Origin: Evansella sp. LMS18
GTDB taxonomy: Bacteria; Bacillota; Bacilli; Bacillales; Salisediminibacteriaceae
Direction: 5' to 3'
DNA length: 64,000 nucleotides
Assembly: GCF_024362785.1 (NCBI RefSeq)
Contig: NZ_CP093301.1
Span: 1,240,001-1,304,000, forward strand
Shown here: positions 54,691-63,200 of the stretch, one piece after another
How positions within the stretch are numbered: position 1 is the stretch's first letter
Layout of the letters: each line of letters starts with the position of its first letter
Notes under the pieces: model-generated
Database searches by the model: none
Seen by the model: the letters and a program-made list of their open reading frames with translations, nothing else
Told to the model about the DNA's origin: nothing
Made by a program: the position numbers and the translations under genes

Positions 54691-54736
54691 CAACTTCCAA
54701 ATATAAACTGCCTCCTCCCACGGATTTCACACTCCT

Positions 54737-54794
54737 GAAAAAACAAGCTGCGGCCAGCATCCCCAATTGCCGGAACCACAGCCTGTTTCCTGGC
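54737..54794 (-). terminator. Terminator of the hpaB-hpaD transcript
   Basis: Minus strand: AACAGGCTGTGG pairs with CCGCAGCTTGTT (12 bp with two wobbles), followed by TTTTT. Three bases after the hpaD stop. Confidence 0.75.
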
Positions 54795-54797
54795 TTA

Positions 54798-55781
54798 CTA
54801 GATTACAAAAGTCGGCTTTCGCTGTTTCAATTTGCCATCCTCCAGTGCAACTGGTTCACCGGAATGTATATTCAGCACCTCAGACGCTTCGTTAAACCAG
54901 CTGTCTGGTGCTTCGTGCCCCCAGAAAGTCTGCCTCCTTGAGTCATTAATATCCCATTTAATCGGCTTGAAGTCAGGGTCACTTGTTAAATAGTCCCCAT
55001 TATAAAGCTCAATCCGGTGGCCATCAGGATCCCTCAGATAAAGGAAGAATGCATTTGATAAGCCGTGCCGGCCAGGACCCCGCTCAATATTCTTCGTGTA
55101 TCCCATGGACGCCAGAACATCGCAGGCATTAATCAGGCTCATCGGGTCGCTCAGCCAGAAGCCAATATGGTGTAGGCGCGGCCCTTTTCCGTTCATGAAG
55201 GCAACATCGTGAACACTTGGCTTCCTGTGCAGCCAGGCAGCCCAGATTTCATCCTTCTCTGTCGCTGTATATTCGGAGCAGGCAAACCCAAGTTCTTCAA
55301 TGTAAAAATCATAGGCTTTCTGAACATCCTGAACCATGCAGTTAAAGTGGTCGATCCGCTGTACTTTCGCTCCCTTATAGAGATCATAACGCTGCAGCAT
55401 CCGTTCAACCGTCTCCATTTTGGCGAAAAATTCCACCGGTAATCCGGATACATCCTGGACCCGAAGGCTTCGGCCAACGGCATGTTGTTCCCCTTCTTCC
55501 ACCCAGGTAACGTCCAGTCCTTTTTCCGCAAAAAGCTTTGCAAGTGCCTGCAGCTGATCTTCTGCATATACTTTATAGCTGATTACTTCCACACTTGGAG
55601 TCTCTGCTTTCTGGAGAACGAGGCTGTGGTGGGTATGTTCTTCAAGCCCCCTCAGATAAATCCTGTCCTCCACAGTTTCTGTTTCAATAAAACCAAGTGC
55701 GTCTACGTAGAACTTCTTTGAAGCTTCCAGATCAGTGACATTAAGAACAGCTCTTGCAGTGCGAAGAATATTAAAGTCCAT
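54798..55781 (-). CDS. hpaD: 3,4-dihydroxyphenylacetate 2,3-dioxygenase
   Basis: Extradiol ring-cleaving dioxygenase that opens homoprotocatechuate to 5-carboxymethyl-2-hydroxymuconate semialdehyde. 327 residues with two vicinal-oxygen-chelate repeats (about 5-125 and 140-265). The metal-binding His/His/Glu set is in the second: His145 (RIDHFNC), His204 or His205 (RLHHIGF) and Glu258 (HRIELYNGDY). This is the type I enzyme like that of Brevibacterium/Arthrobacter, unrelated to E. coli HpaD. It starts 15 bases after hpaB; its product is the substrate of HpaE upstream. Confidence 0.93.
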   Translation of the reverse strand: MDFNILRTARAVLNVTDLEASKKFYVDALGFIETETVEDRIYLRGLEEHTHHSLVLQKAETPSVEVISYKVYAEDQLQALAKLFAEKGLDVTWVEEGEQHAVGRSLRVQDVSGLPVEFFAKMETVERMLQRYDLYKGAKVQRIDHFNCMVQDVQKAYDFYIEELGFACSEYTATEKDEIWAAWLHRKPSVHDVAFMNGKGPRLHHIGFWLSDPMSLINACDVLASMGYTKNIERGPGRHGLSNAFFLYLRDPDGHRIELYNGDYLTSDPDFKPIKWDINDSRRQTFWGHEAPDSWFNEASEVLNIHSGEPVALEDGKLKQRKPTFVI

Positions 55782-55796
55782 ATATTTTCTCCCCCT

Positions 55797-57272
55797 CTAT
55801 ACTTCTGTCGCCTTAGGCTTTGGCACGCTCGTATTTTTCAAGAAACTCGCAATTCTCTCTTTGTACATGTCTTTTTCATAGTTATCAAAGTATGTCATGC
55901 CCATGCGGACCGGGTCACCGAAGAAGTAATATTCATAATGCATCTGCCGGCTTCCAAATGCGCTCATCGTCATATCCCATGCAAGCCTGAACAGCTGCAC
56001 TCTTTCATAGCCTTCCAAGTTTTTGCCCTGAAGTCCCCGGTGGATCAGATGGCCGATTTCTTCATTTTCAAAGTCTGCCTGTGTTGGAATGCCCATTAAT
56101 CCGGAAGCACCGAGAACTCTGATAATTTCCACCAGTTTAGGATAAATACGCGGGTACCAGTTTCTCGCCGCATCAAGAGCAGAATAATCAGGCGTCATCG
56201 TTCCGTACTTGTCTAATTTTGCATTATGCTCCGCTTTATACAGATGGGATTTCATCGCTTCAAGAGTAAGCATTATTTCAGTCCCTTTATCTTTCACGTG
56301 CTGGAACTGATCGATTCCGATGGCGTCCATAATCGAAAGAGCAGTACCAAGTAGGAACTCTGTCTTCACAACGTTTTTCGAAACGACCTGGTGAGACATA
56401 TGAACAACTGCATTTGTCTCCCGGAAGGTTCTGTTGCAGATAGAAGAGTTTCCACAGACAAAAACTCTTTCCCAAGGCACGAAAACGTTTTCAAAAGAAA
56501 CGATTGCATCTCCCTCTTCAAATCGGGAAGACAGAGGATGATCCCATTCGTTTTTGCCGTAGTCAAAGGATTCACGGCTGATATACTTCAGGCCAGGCGT
56601 GTTATTAGGAATCGCGAATGCCAGGGAATAAGGATCATCCAGTTCGCCGGCTTTCTTAACTGTCGACGGGAAGACAAGAATTTCATCTGTAATCCCGCCC
56701 TGTGTGGCAAGAAGGCGGACACCGTCTACGATAATACCATCAGCGTTTTTCTCAACGAGGTGCAGCGCCACATTAGCGTCCTTCTGCTCGTACTGAGCTT
56801 TCGCACGGTTAACCTGCGGATGGATCAGCGTATGTGTAAGGCTGATGTCATTTTCTCTTGCAAACTCGTAATAATTTGCCGCATTGTCCGCAAACATCTG
56901 GTCAGCCTCGGCGAAAAGCCCGTTGGAAATCCCCATAGCCATCACTTCCGAGTTAAGGTAATCAGGGGACCTCCCCATCATCCCTCCAGAAGTAAGCGCC
57001 CATTCCTGGATTGCTTCTCTTCTTCTGATAAGATCCTCAACTGTTTTCGGCTGCAGGAAAGTCATCCCTACTTTTTCCCCGCTGGACGGGGAAGTGTAAA
57101 GCATTTTTTCCGGCTTTTCATACTGGAGATCATAAAGGCGCGCCATCGATTTCACAACACCTTTGAAAGCCGGGTGTTCCGTGACGTCTTCCACTTTTTC
57201 CCCATGGACATACACATTATTTTTCGCCTTCTTTAACCGTTCAATATACTCCTTGCCTGTTTTAGCTGGCAT
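55797..57272 (-). CDS. hpaB: 4-hydroxyphenylacetate 3-monooxygenase, oxygenase component
   Basis: FADH2-using aromatic hydroxylase that converts 4-hydroxyphenylacetate to 3,4-dihydroxyphenylacetate. 491 residues, the HpaB length, acyl-CoA-dehydrogenase-like fold. Family stretches include the N-terminal GKEYIERLKKAKNNVYVHGE, ISLTHTLIHPQVNRAK, FVPWERVFVCG (about 269-279) and a C-terminal MHYEYYFFGDPVRM. The reductase partner HpaC is not in the window. It shares a transcript with hpaD and lies 190 bases after hpaE. Confidence 0.95.
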   Translation of the reverse strand: MPAKTGKEYIERLKKAKNNVYVHGEKVEDVTEHPAFKGVVKSMARLYDLQYEKPEKMLYTSPSSGEKVGMTFLQPKTVEDLIRRREAIQEWALTSGGMMGRSPDYLNSEVMAMGISNGLFAEADQMFADNAANYYEFARENDISLTHTLIHPQVNRAKAQYEQKDANVALHLVEKNADGIIVDGVRLLATQGGITDEILVFPSTVKKAGELDDPYSLAFAIPNNTPGLKYISRESFDYGKNEWDHPLSSRFEEGDAIVSFENVFVPWERVFVCGNSSICNRTFRETNAVVHMSHQVVSKNVVKTEFLLGTALSIMDAIGIDQFQHVKDKGTEIMLTLEAMKSHLYKAEHNAKLDKYGTMTPDYSALDAARNWYPRIYPKLVEIIRVLGASGLMGIPTQADFENEEIGHLIHRGLQGKNLEGYERVQLFRLAWDMTMSAFGSRQMHYEYYFFGDPVRMGMTYFDNYEKDMYKERIASFLKNTSVPKPKATEV

Positions 57273-57313
57273 ATAGTTCCCTCCTTTAATTTTGAACTGC
57301 GTAATTATTTATT

Positions 57314-57435
57314 AACCTGTGCAATCAGACCCCGGAGTCGTGCGAATCACCCTATAACTTGTGCAAACACCCCGCTGAGTTGTGGGAATCATCTTCTAAC
57401 CTGTGCAAACAACCCCCTGGGTCTCCCGATTCCCA
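57314..57435 (-). repeat. Short 42/21-bp repeat between hpaE and hpaB
   Basis: AACCTGTGCAA at 57314, AACTTGTGCAAA at 57356 and AACCTGTGCAAA at 57398 give a 42-base step, with GAGTCGTGCGAATCA and GAGTTGTGGGAATCA halfway, so the base unit is 21. AACCTGNGNAA also matches the complement of the 21-bp consensus of arrays A and B, suggesting a degenerate third member of that family. The match is weak. Confidence 0.6.
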
Positions 57436-57459
57436 CAATCCACATCTGCATCCAGCACG

Positions 57460-58977
57460 CTATTTCCCGAACTGAGGGATATGGTGGTCACTGATAGCTA
57501 CGTGAATCACTTTCGGTTCCGTGTAAAATTCGAAGATGGCGAAGTGCCCTCCTTCTCTGCCAATACCGCTGTCTTTCATGCCCCCAAAAGGAATCCTCAG
57601 ATCCCTGACGTTCTGGGAGTTTACCCAGAGCATTCCTGCATCCACAGCTTGTGCAACCCGGTGGCCACGCTTAATATCATTCGTCCAGACATAACCTGCA
57701 AGCCCGTACTTCACATCGTTTGCCATTGCAACGGCTTCCTCTTCCGTTTCAAACTCAATGACTGCCATTACAGGACCGAAAATTTCTTCCTGGCTGACGG
57801 TCATCTCATTCGTCGCATTTAACAGAAGTGTCGGCGGTACAAAGTTTCCAGCCTTCATCTCTTCCGGCACTGTACCCTGCACAACTTCGCAGCCTTCTTC
57901 TCTGGCAATGTCGATATACTTCTTCACTTTTTCAAAGTGGTTCTTTTCAATAAGCGGTCCCAGTTGTGTGGACGTATCCATCGGGTCGCCGATCTTAATG
58001 TTCTCTACTCGTTTTTTCAGCTTTTCGACGAATTCGTCTTTAACATTCTTGTGGAGGAGCAGCCTGGAGTTGGCTGTGCATCGCTCGCCGTTGAAGGAGA
58101 AGATCCCCCACACTGCCGCGTCAAGGGCACGGTCAAGGTCAGCATCCTCAAAAACGATGAGCGGGGATTTACCTCCAAGCTCCATCGATGTTTTCTTTAA
58201 TGTATCAGCTGCATTTTTAATTATTGTGGATCCTGTCACTGTTTCCCCTGTAAATGAGATTGCTTTTACATCAGGATGTGCCACTAATGAGGCCCCTGCC
58301 GTTTCGCCAAAACCATGGACAACGTTAAATACACCTTCAGGCAATTCAGCTTTGTCAATGATTTCTGCGAGCTTGTTCGCTGTAAGCGGCGACAGTTCCG
58401 CAGGTTTTAACACTACCGTGTTTCCTGTAGCAAGCGCTGGTGCCACCTTCCACGTCTCAAGCATAAACGGTGCATTCCAGGGAGTAATCAGCCCTACAAC
58501 GCCAAGAGGCTTGTAAACTGTATAATTAATAAACTCATCATCTACCTGGTATGCTTCACCATGAAGCTTTGTCTGTACCATACGGGAGTAAAAACGGAAG
58601 TTCTCCGCTGCACGGGCAGTCATCTTCCTTGTCTGTTTGATTGGAAGCCCTGTATCAAGGGATTCAAGTACCGCGATTTCTTCCACTTCTTCGTCGATGA
58701 GGTCTGCGATCCGGTCGATATATTTCATCCGCTCTGCGAGTTTCATAGAACCCCACGGACCTTCTTTAAATGCCTTGTCCGCCGCGGAAACCGCTTCGTC
58801 GATTTCTGTTTTATCCCCTTCTGCAACGCTGTTGATTACTTCGTTCGTAAAGGGATTCACGTTTTCAAACGAACGTCCGCTGGCAGCTTCTTTGAATTGT
58901 CCGTTAATGTACAGTTTCACATCGTCCACTTTTTTGTGGACGGCTGTGCTTTTGTTTTCTACTGCTCCGTTTGCCAT
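57460..58977 (-). CDS. hpaE: 5-carboxymethyl-2-hydroxymuconate semialdehyde dehydrogenase
   Basis: Aldehyde-dehydrogenase-superfamily enzyme, 505 residues, oxidising the HpaD product to 5-carboxymethyl-2-hydroxymuconate with NAD. The oxyanion Asn168 is in ITPWNAPF, Glu266 in SMELGGKSP and the catalytic Cys300 in NGERCTANSR, all in place. Assignment to HpaE rather than a general aldehyde dehydrogenase rests on its position between the DapA-like gene and hpaB. A hairpin without T-run (CTGCCCG...CGGGCAG, 59002-59053) lies between it and the DapA-like gene. Confidence 0.9.
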   Translation of the reverse strand: MANGAVENKSTAVHKKVDDVKLYINGQFKEAASGRSFENVNPFTNEVINSVAEGDKTEIDEAVSAADKAFKEGPWGSMKLAERMKYIDRIADLIDEEVEEIAVLESLDTGLPIKQTRKMTARAAENFRFYSRMVQTKLHGEAYQVDDEFINYTVYKPLGVVGLITPWNAPFMLETWKVAPALATGNTVVLKPAELSPLTANKLAEIIDKAELPEGVFNVVHGFGETAGASLVAHPDVKAISFTGETVTGSTIIKNAADTLKKTSMELGGKSPLIVFEDADLDRALDAAVWGIFSFNGERCTANSRLLLHKNVKDEFVEKLKKRVENIKIGDPMDTSTQLGPLIEKNHFEKVKKYIDIAREEGCEVVQGTVPEEMKAGNFVPPTLLLNATNEMTVSQEEIFGPVMAVIEFETEEEAVAMANDVKYGLAGYVWTNDIKRGHRVAQAVDAGMLWVNSQNVRDLRIPFGGMKDSGIGREGGHFAIFEFYTEPKVIHVAISDHHIPQFGK

Positions 58978-59122
58978 TTCGAATCACCTCTTAAGTAAGA
59001 CTGCCCGCCTTAAGTATCACCTTATCGTTTTTACACTAAGACGGGCAGCTGGGATTTTAGTATTGCCGCCGGGGCTCAATGCCCGCGGCACGCGATTGTC
59101 CTGAAGCGAAAATCAACAATAG

Positions 59123-60058
59123 TTATTCTTTATCACTTGCCCCTACTGCTTCCGGAAGTTCCTGGTACTGGCCGAGGACTTCTCTGATTTCGTCCTGAAG
59201 TTCCTGTGCCGGCAGGTCCATCGGCATGCGGAGCACTGGCTTGATTTTACCCATCATTCCTAAAGCTGCTTTAAGGGGTGCCGGATTCGTGTCTTTGAAA
59301 AGTACGTCGTTCAGCGGCATCAATTCAAAATGCAGATTTTGCGCACGTTCTACATCTCCGTCTTTCCAGGCATCGTAGATCTCCGCTACTTTGTCCGGTG
59401 CCACATTCGCTGTAGCGCTGATGTGCCCCGCTCCGCCGATAGCAAGCATCGGGTAGCAAAGGAGCTCAATTCCTGAATAAAGCAGGAAATCACGGCCGCA
59501 GTGGAGAAGTACTCGGTTAATATGTTCGAAGTCTTTATTGGACTCTTTTACACCAATAATGTTCGGGCAGTCCTGGCTGAGTCTCGCAAGTGTTTTCACT
59601 TCAAGGTTTGTTGCTGTTCTTCCCGGAATATTGTAAACGATGATTGGAATTTCGACGGATTCCGCCACAGCCTTAAAATGTTTATAAAGGGCATGCTGAG
59701 AAGGCTTGTTGTAATACGGAACGATGACAAGAGCTCCATCCGCGCCGATTTCCTGCGCATATTGTGTTAAATGAAGAGTTTCCTCATGGTTTGTAGACCC
59801 GGTTCCAGGCACAAACGGCACGCGCCCGTTGATTGTTTCAGCGGCAGTTTTCATTACCTGCTTTCTCTCTTCCAATGTAAGGGAACTTGGCTCCCCTGTA
59901 GTTCCTGTGACAGAAATAGCATGGCTTCCGCTTTCAATATGCCAGTTAATTAAGTCTTTAAATGTCTCGAAATCAATGGAGTAATCCTCATTGAATGGAG
60001 TAACGATTGGGGCGATGGAACCTCGTAATCTTTGTTTTGCTTCCTGGTATGATGACAT
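59123..60058 (-). CDS. DapA/HpaI-role pyruvate aldolase family protein
   Basis: 311 residues of the dihydrodipicolinate synthase/N-acetylneuraminate lyase family: class I aldolase barrel with Schiff-base Lys171 (NIIGVKESNKD), Tyr142 (VYNIPGRTA) and the Thr-Thr pair in VTGTTGEPSSL (about 50-60). A sequence-only call would be 4-hydroxy-tetrahydrodipicolinate synthase. Its place as first gene of the hpa run makes another role more likely: cleavage of 2,4-dihydroxyhept-2-ene-1,7-dioate to pyruvate and succinate semialdehyde, the step done by HpaI elsewhere. Divergent from the LysR gene. Confidence 0.82.
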   Translation of the reverse strand: MSSYQEAKQRLRGSIAPIVTPFNEDYSIDFETFKDLINWHIESGSHAISVTGTTGEPSSLTLEERKQVMKTAAETINGRVPFVPGTGSTNHEETLHLTQYAQEIGADGALVIVPYYNKPSQHALYKHFKAVAESVEIPIIVYNIPGRTATNLEVKTLARLSQDCPNIIGVKESNKDFEHINRVLLHCGRDFLLYSGIELLCYPMLAIGGAGHISATANVAPDKVAEIYDAWKDGDVERAQNLHFELMPLNDVLFKDTNPAPLKAALGMMGKIKPVLRMPMDLPAQELQDEIREVLGQYQELPEAVGASDKE

Positions 60059-60125
60059 TGGCTTTCTCTCCTTTAAAGATTTATATTATAAATTTTTAAA
60101 CTGTCTAAAAATTCTGTAAGCGATT

Positions 60126-60200
60126 TCATATACAATGTATCATAGGAAATCATATATGATAAATATTAAAAAAGTTGGTTAACTATATGAAAATCATATA
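60126..60200. promoter_or_regulatory. Divergent hpa control region with TCATATA repeats
   Basis: TCATATA occurs at 60126, 60150 and 60194, and ATCATATATGAT (60149-60160) and ATACAATGTAT (60129-60139) are palindromic. This is the type of spaced dyad that LysR regulators bind between divergent genes. Binding by the adjacent LysR protein is inferred. Confidence 0.5.
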
Positions 60201-60217
60201 CATAGGAGGCAGTCAGA

Positions 60218-61168
60218 TTGGACATTAAGCAGCTGAAGTACTTTTATACCATTGCTCAGGAAGGGCAGATTACCCGTGCAGCAAAGAGGCTGCATATGGC
60301 CCAGCCTCCTTTAAGCCAGCAGCTGAAGCTTCTGGAACAGGAACTGGGCACCCCTCTTCTTGAGCGGTACGGCAAAAGAATGGAACTTACTGAAGCAGGT
60401 AAAGTACTCTTTGTAAAAGCTGAAAAAATCCTTCAGCTGGTCGAAGATACCGCCAGCGAAGTAAAGGAAGTGAGTGAAGGAATCCGCGGTATCATTTCCA
60501 TAGGGTCCGTAAAAACCTGTTTTTCCTTCCTGCCTGAAAGAATACGTTCTTTCCGTGATGACTTCCCTGAAGTTACTTTCCAGCTTCGGGAGGGAGACAC
60601 TTTCCATATCAGCGAACTTGTCAGAACAAGGGAAATCGAGCTTGGGCTTGTGAGGCTCCCTCTTGATTCCGCAGAAGATTTCACTGTCATGCCATTGCCT
60701 GATGAACCATATGTGTTCGTATACTCAAATGAATTTTTTACACAAGGAGAAGACTCAGCTGCGGCTGTTGAAATACCTTCACAGTCGCTCACGTCTTCTT
60801 CCCCGAAGGGCACAATCCGGATGAAAGACCTTGAAAACGTGCCGCTCCTGCTGCTCCGCCGGGTTAATGGTGTCGGGCAGTTTGAGCTGATCGTCAATGA
60901 ATGCCGGAAACACGGTTTTGAACCGAATGTCATCTGCGAATGCCCGGATGCAGCGATGATTCTATCCCTCGTCTCGGCAAAGGCAGGCGCTGCCATCCTT
61001 CCCGAATCAACGCTTAATTTTTTCCCGTCAGAGGATCTGAGGTACAAGGTAATAACTGATTCTGATGCTGTTTCGGAGTCTGCTGTCATCTGGCTGAAAG
61101 ATCGATACTTATCTAAAGGAGCAAAGTATTTTCTGAAGATGCTTGAAAACATGGAGTCCGGAGTATAA
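60218..61168 (+). CDS. LysR-family transcriptional regulator
   Basis: 316-residue LysR regulator: N-terminal helix-turn-helix (about 1-60; QLKYFYTIAQEGQITRAAKR, then PPLSQQLKLLEQELG) and C-terminal effector domain (about 88-310). It starts with TTG at 60218, preceded by ATAGGAGGCAG. Divergent to the DapA-like/hpaE/hpaB/hpaD genes, so it is the probable activator, with an hpa-pathway aromatic as the likely co-inducer. Confidence 0.9.
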   Translation: MDIKQLKYFYTIAQEGQITRAAKRLHMAQPPLSQQLKLLEQELGTPLLERYGKRMELTEAGKVLFVKAEKILQLVEDTASEVKEVSEGIRGIISIGSVKTCFSFLPERIRSFRDDFPEVTFQLREGDTFHISELVRTREIELGLVRLPLDSAEDFTVMPLPDEPYVFVYSNEFFTQGEDSAAAVEIPSQSLTSSSPKGTIRMKDLENVPLLLLRRVNGVGQFELIVNECRKHGFEPNVICECPDAAMILSLVSAKAGAAILPESTLNFFPSEDLRYKVITDSDAVSESAVIWLKDRYLSKGAKYFLKMLENMESGV

Positions 61169-61337
61169 GACAACTCACGGAAAAACTGGTACACCTCCTT
61201 CCGAAAATTGATAATATCAGCGGAGCTGCTGCTCGATACCCACCTTCAGTAATGTTATACAAAATTTTCTGTAAATTCAATCATTTACTCAAAGAAACAG
61301 AATTGCCTTAATATATAATTTAATATATATTTAAAAT

Positions 61338-61997
61338 ATGGTTTATAAAAAATTGAACAAACGCCAATATGCATATGAAGTGATTAAAGGACGGATTTTA
61401 GACGGTACCTATGTACCGGGGCAGCGGATTATTATTGATCAAATTGCAAAGGAGGTCGGCTCAAGCCATATACCTGTCCGGGAAGCAATTCATCAGCTTG
61501 AAGCAGATCAGCTGATCAAATACCGGCCGAATTCAGGAGCGGTTGTTCTCGCGATTGATGAAACCCTTTACAAAGAGAGCCTCGAAATGCTTGCGCTCCT
61601 TGAAGGATACGCTACAGTGCTGAGTGTCCCTTTTATAACCGAAGAAGGAATTTCCCGGCTGGCCAGTATCAATGAGACTATGAGAGAAGCTGTTAAGAAT
61701 TATGAACTGGAAGTAATCGGTTCGAGGAATAAGGAATTCCACTTCATCATTTATTCGTACTGCCCGAATGAGTACTTAATCAACAACATAAATCAGGTTT
61801 GGGAAAGACTGGACACAGTGAGGCGTACAGGAGCGGTCTTTTTTCCGAAACGGGCGCCGGAATCTGTTAAGGAGCACGACCAGATCATTAAACTGCTTTC
61901 GGAAAAAAAGGATATGTCCGAAATTGAAAGGTTTTCCCGCCAGCATAAGTTAAATACATTGATTGCTTTTGAGAAAAGAAAAGCAGGAACGATATAA
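61338..61997 (+). CDS. GntR-family regulator (FCD type)
   Basis: 219-residue regulator with an N-terminal winged helix (about 8-70; AYEVIKGRILDGTYVPGQRI and SSHIPVREAIHQLEADQLI) and an all-helical FCD-like ligand domain (about 80-210; NKEFHFIIYSYC carries metal/ligand-type residues). No clear ribosome site precedes the ATG at 61338, where the sequence is ATATATTTAAAAT, so initiation may be weak or leaderless. It lies between the LysR gene and hpaG and may control the hpaG operon. Confidence 0.85.
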   Translation: MVYKKLNKRQYAYEVIKGRILDGTYVPGQRIIIDQIAKEVGSSHIPVREAIHQLEADQLIKYRPNSGAVVLAIDETLYKESLEMLALLEGYATVLSVPFITEEGISRLASINETMREAVKNYELEVIGSRNKEFHFIIYSYCPNEYLINNINQVWERLDTVRRTGAVFFPKRAPESVKEHDQIIKLLSEKKDMSEIERFSRQHKLNTLIAFEKRKAGTI

Positions 61998-62127
61998 ACA
62001 CACCATGAAGCATCTTCTTAACAAGGGAAGGTGTTTTCTTTTTGGTATTAATCGTCCTTATTCCAGGAATTAACAATAAGAATTTTAAAATAATATATGA
62101 TTTATGATATTATTTATATAACTGAAC

Positions 62128-62370
62128 GAATTTCATTTATAGGCTTATATAAAACAGACGATCATTACTTTTCGATTTCACTGTAAGACGGCGAGTCTGG
62201 CGGGAAAAGCGCGAGCTGAAAATCCATTTTTGACGACGTTCAGCCGGAAAAAATTAGTTGAAGCCGCGCCCGCAGAACGCGTCCGTCAGTAGCGTAAATA
62301 GAACAACAAATTAACATTTTAAAGTAATGTTTGTATTAAATTTGTAAATCTTGAATGATGAAATCGATTC
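62128..62370 (+). repeat. Dispersed ~240-bp element, copy B
   Basis: Same element as 23288-23528 in the same orientation, again just upstream of a plus-strand operon. The strongest block (GACGGCGAGTCTGGCGGG through GCCCGCAGAACGCGTCCGTC, 62187-62287) is largely identical; flanks drift more. The surrounding spacer 61998-62408 holds no gene. Confidence 0.85.
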
Positions 62371-62408
62371 AACTATTAATTACCAGATACACGGAAGGAG
62401 TCTGAAGA

Positions 62409-63200
62409 ATGGTCCTCGCAAAAGTGAAATTACCTGGTTCTCCTGTACATAAGGAAATCACAGCAGATTTGCAAAATAACAAAGCCGAATTAAACGGCCA
62501 GCTCATTTCCCCGGATTCAGTTCCCTTCGATACCCCTGTCACCGGTACTGTTTACGGGACACTATTAAACTTTCAAGGCGCCCTTGAAAAGATGAAAGAT
62601 CAGCTTAACGACCCTCCATATAAAGGGGAGCCGAAAGCCCCGATCCTTTATATTAAACCTGCGAACACCCTGGCTGCATACGGGTCCCCTGTTCCCTTGC
62701 CGGAAAACACAGAATACCTGCAGGCAGGCGCTTGTCTCGGGATAGTCATCGGGAAAAACGCAACCCGGGTTTCTGAAACAGAAGCTTTAGAGTATGTTTC
62801 AGGCTATACAGTCGTTAACGATATAAGCATCCCCCACGACAGCTTTTTCCGGCCGGCCATTAAAGAGAAGTGCCGTGACGGTTTCTGCCCTGCCGGACCA
62901 TGGATCGTAAATGCCGCTGATGCCGGAGATCCTGGAAAACTGGGAATACAGGTATATGTAAATGGGGAACTGCGCCAGGAAAACAATACAGAAAACCTGG
63001 TTCGCTCTGTCCCCCGCCTTATCGCTGAGGTCACCGGGTTTATGACTCTCAGAAAAGGAGATGTCCTGCTCGCAGGCGTCCCGGAAGACCCTCCCCTTGT
63101 CAAAGCCGGAGATGAAGTAAAAATCGTTATCGAAAAAATAGGACAGCTGAAAAATGAGATCGTTCTGGAAAAGCAGTATTTAGAGGAGGTGGCAAAATGA
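62409..63200 (+). CDS. HpaG1-type fumarylacetoacetate-hydrolase-family protein
   Basis: 263 residues of the FAH fold, corresponding to the N-terminal half of the bifunctional E. coli HpaG (isomerase/decarboxylase). Segments: KAPILYIKPANTLAAYGSPV, YVSGYTVVNDISIPHDSFF, DGFCPAGPWIV and FMTLRKGDVLLAGVPEDP. The metal-binding Glu-x-Glu seen in active FAH proteins (ECEL in the next gene) is replaced here by QAGACLG, so this subunit is likely the isomerase or a structural partner. Good AAGGAGTC site. It overlaps the next gene by an ATGA (63197). Confidence 0.85.
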   Translation: MVLAKVKLPGSPVHKEITADLQNNKAELNGQLISPDSVPFDTPVTGTVYGTLLNFQGALEKMKDQLNDPPYKGEPKAPILYIKPANTLAAYGSPVPLPENTEYLQAGACLGIVIGKNATRVSETEALEYVSGYTVVNDISIPHDSFFRPAIKEKCRDGFCPAGPWIVNAADAGDPGKLGIQVYVNGELRQENNTENLVRSVPRLIAEVTGFMTLRKGDVLLAGVPEDPPLVKAGDEVKIVIEKIGQLKNEIVLEKQYLEEVAK

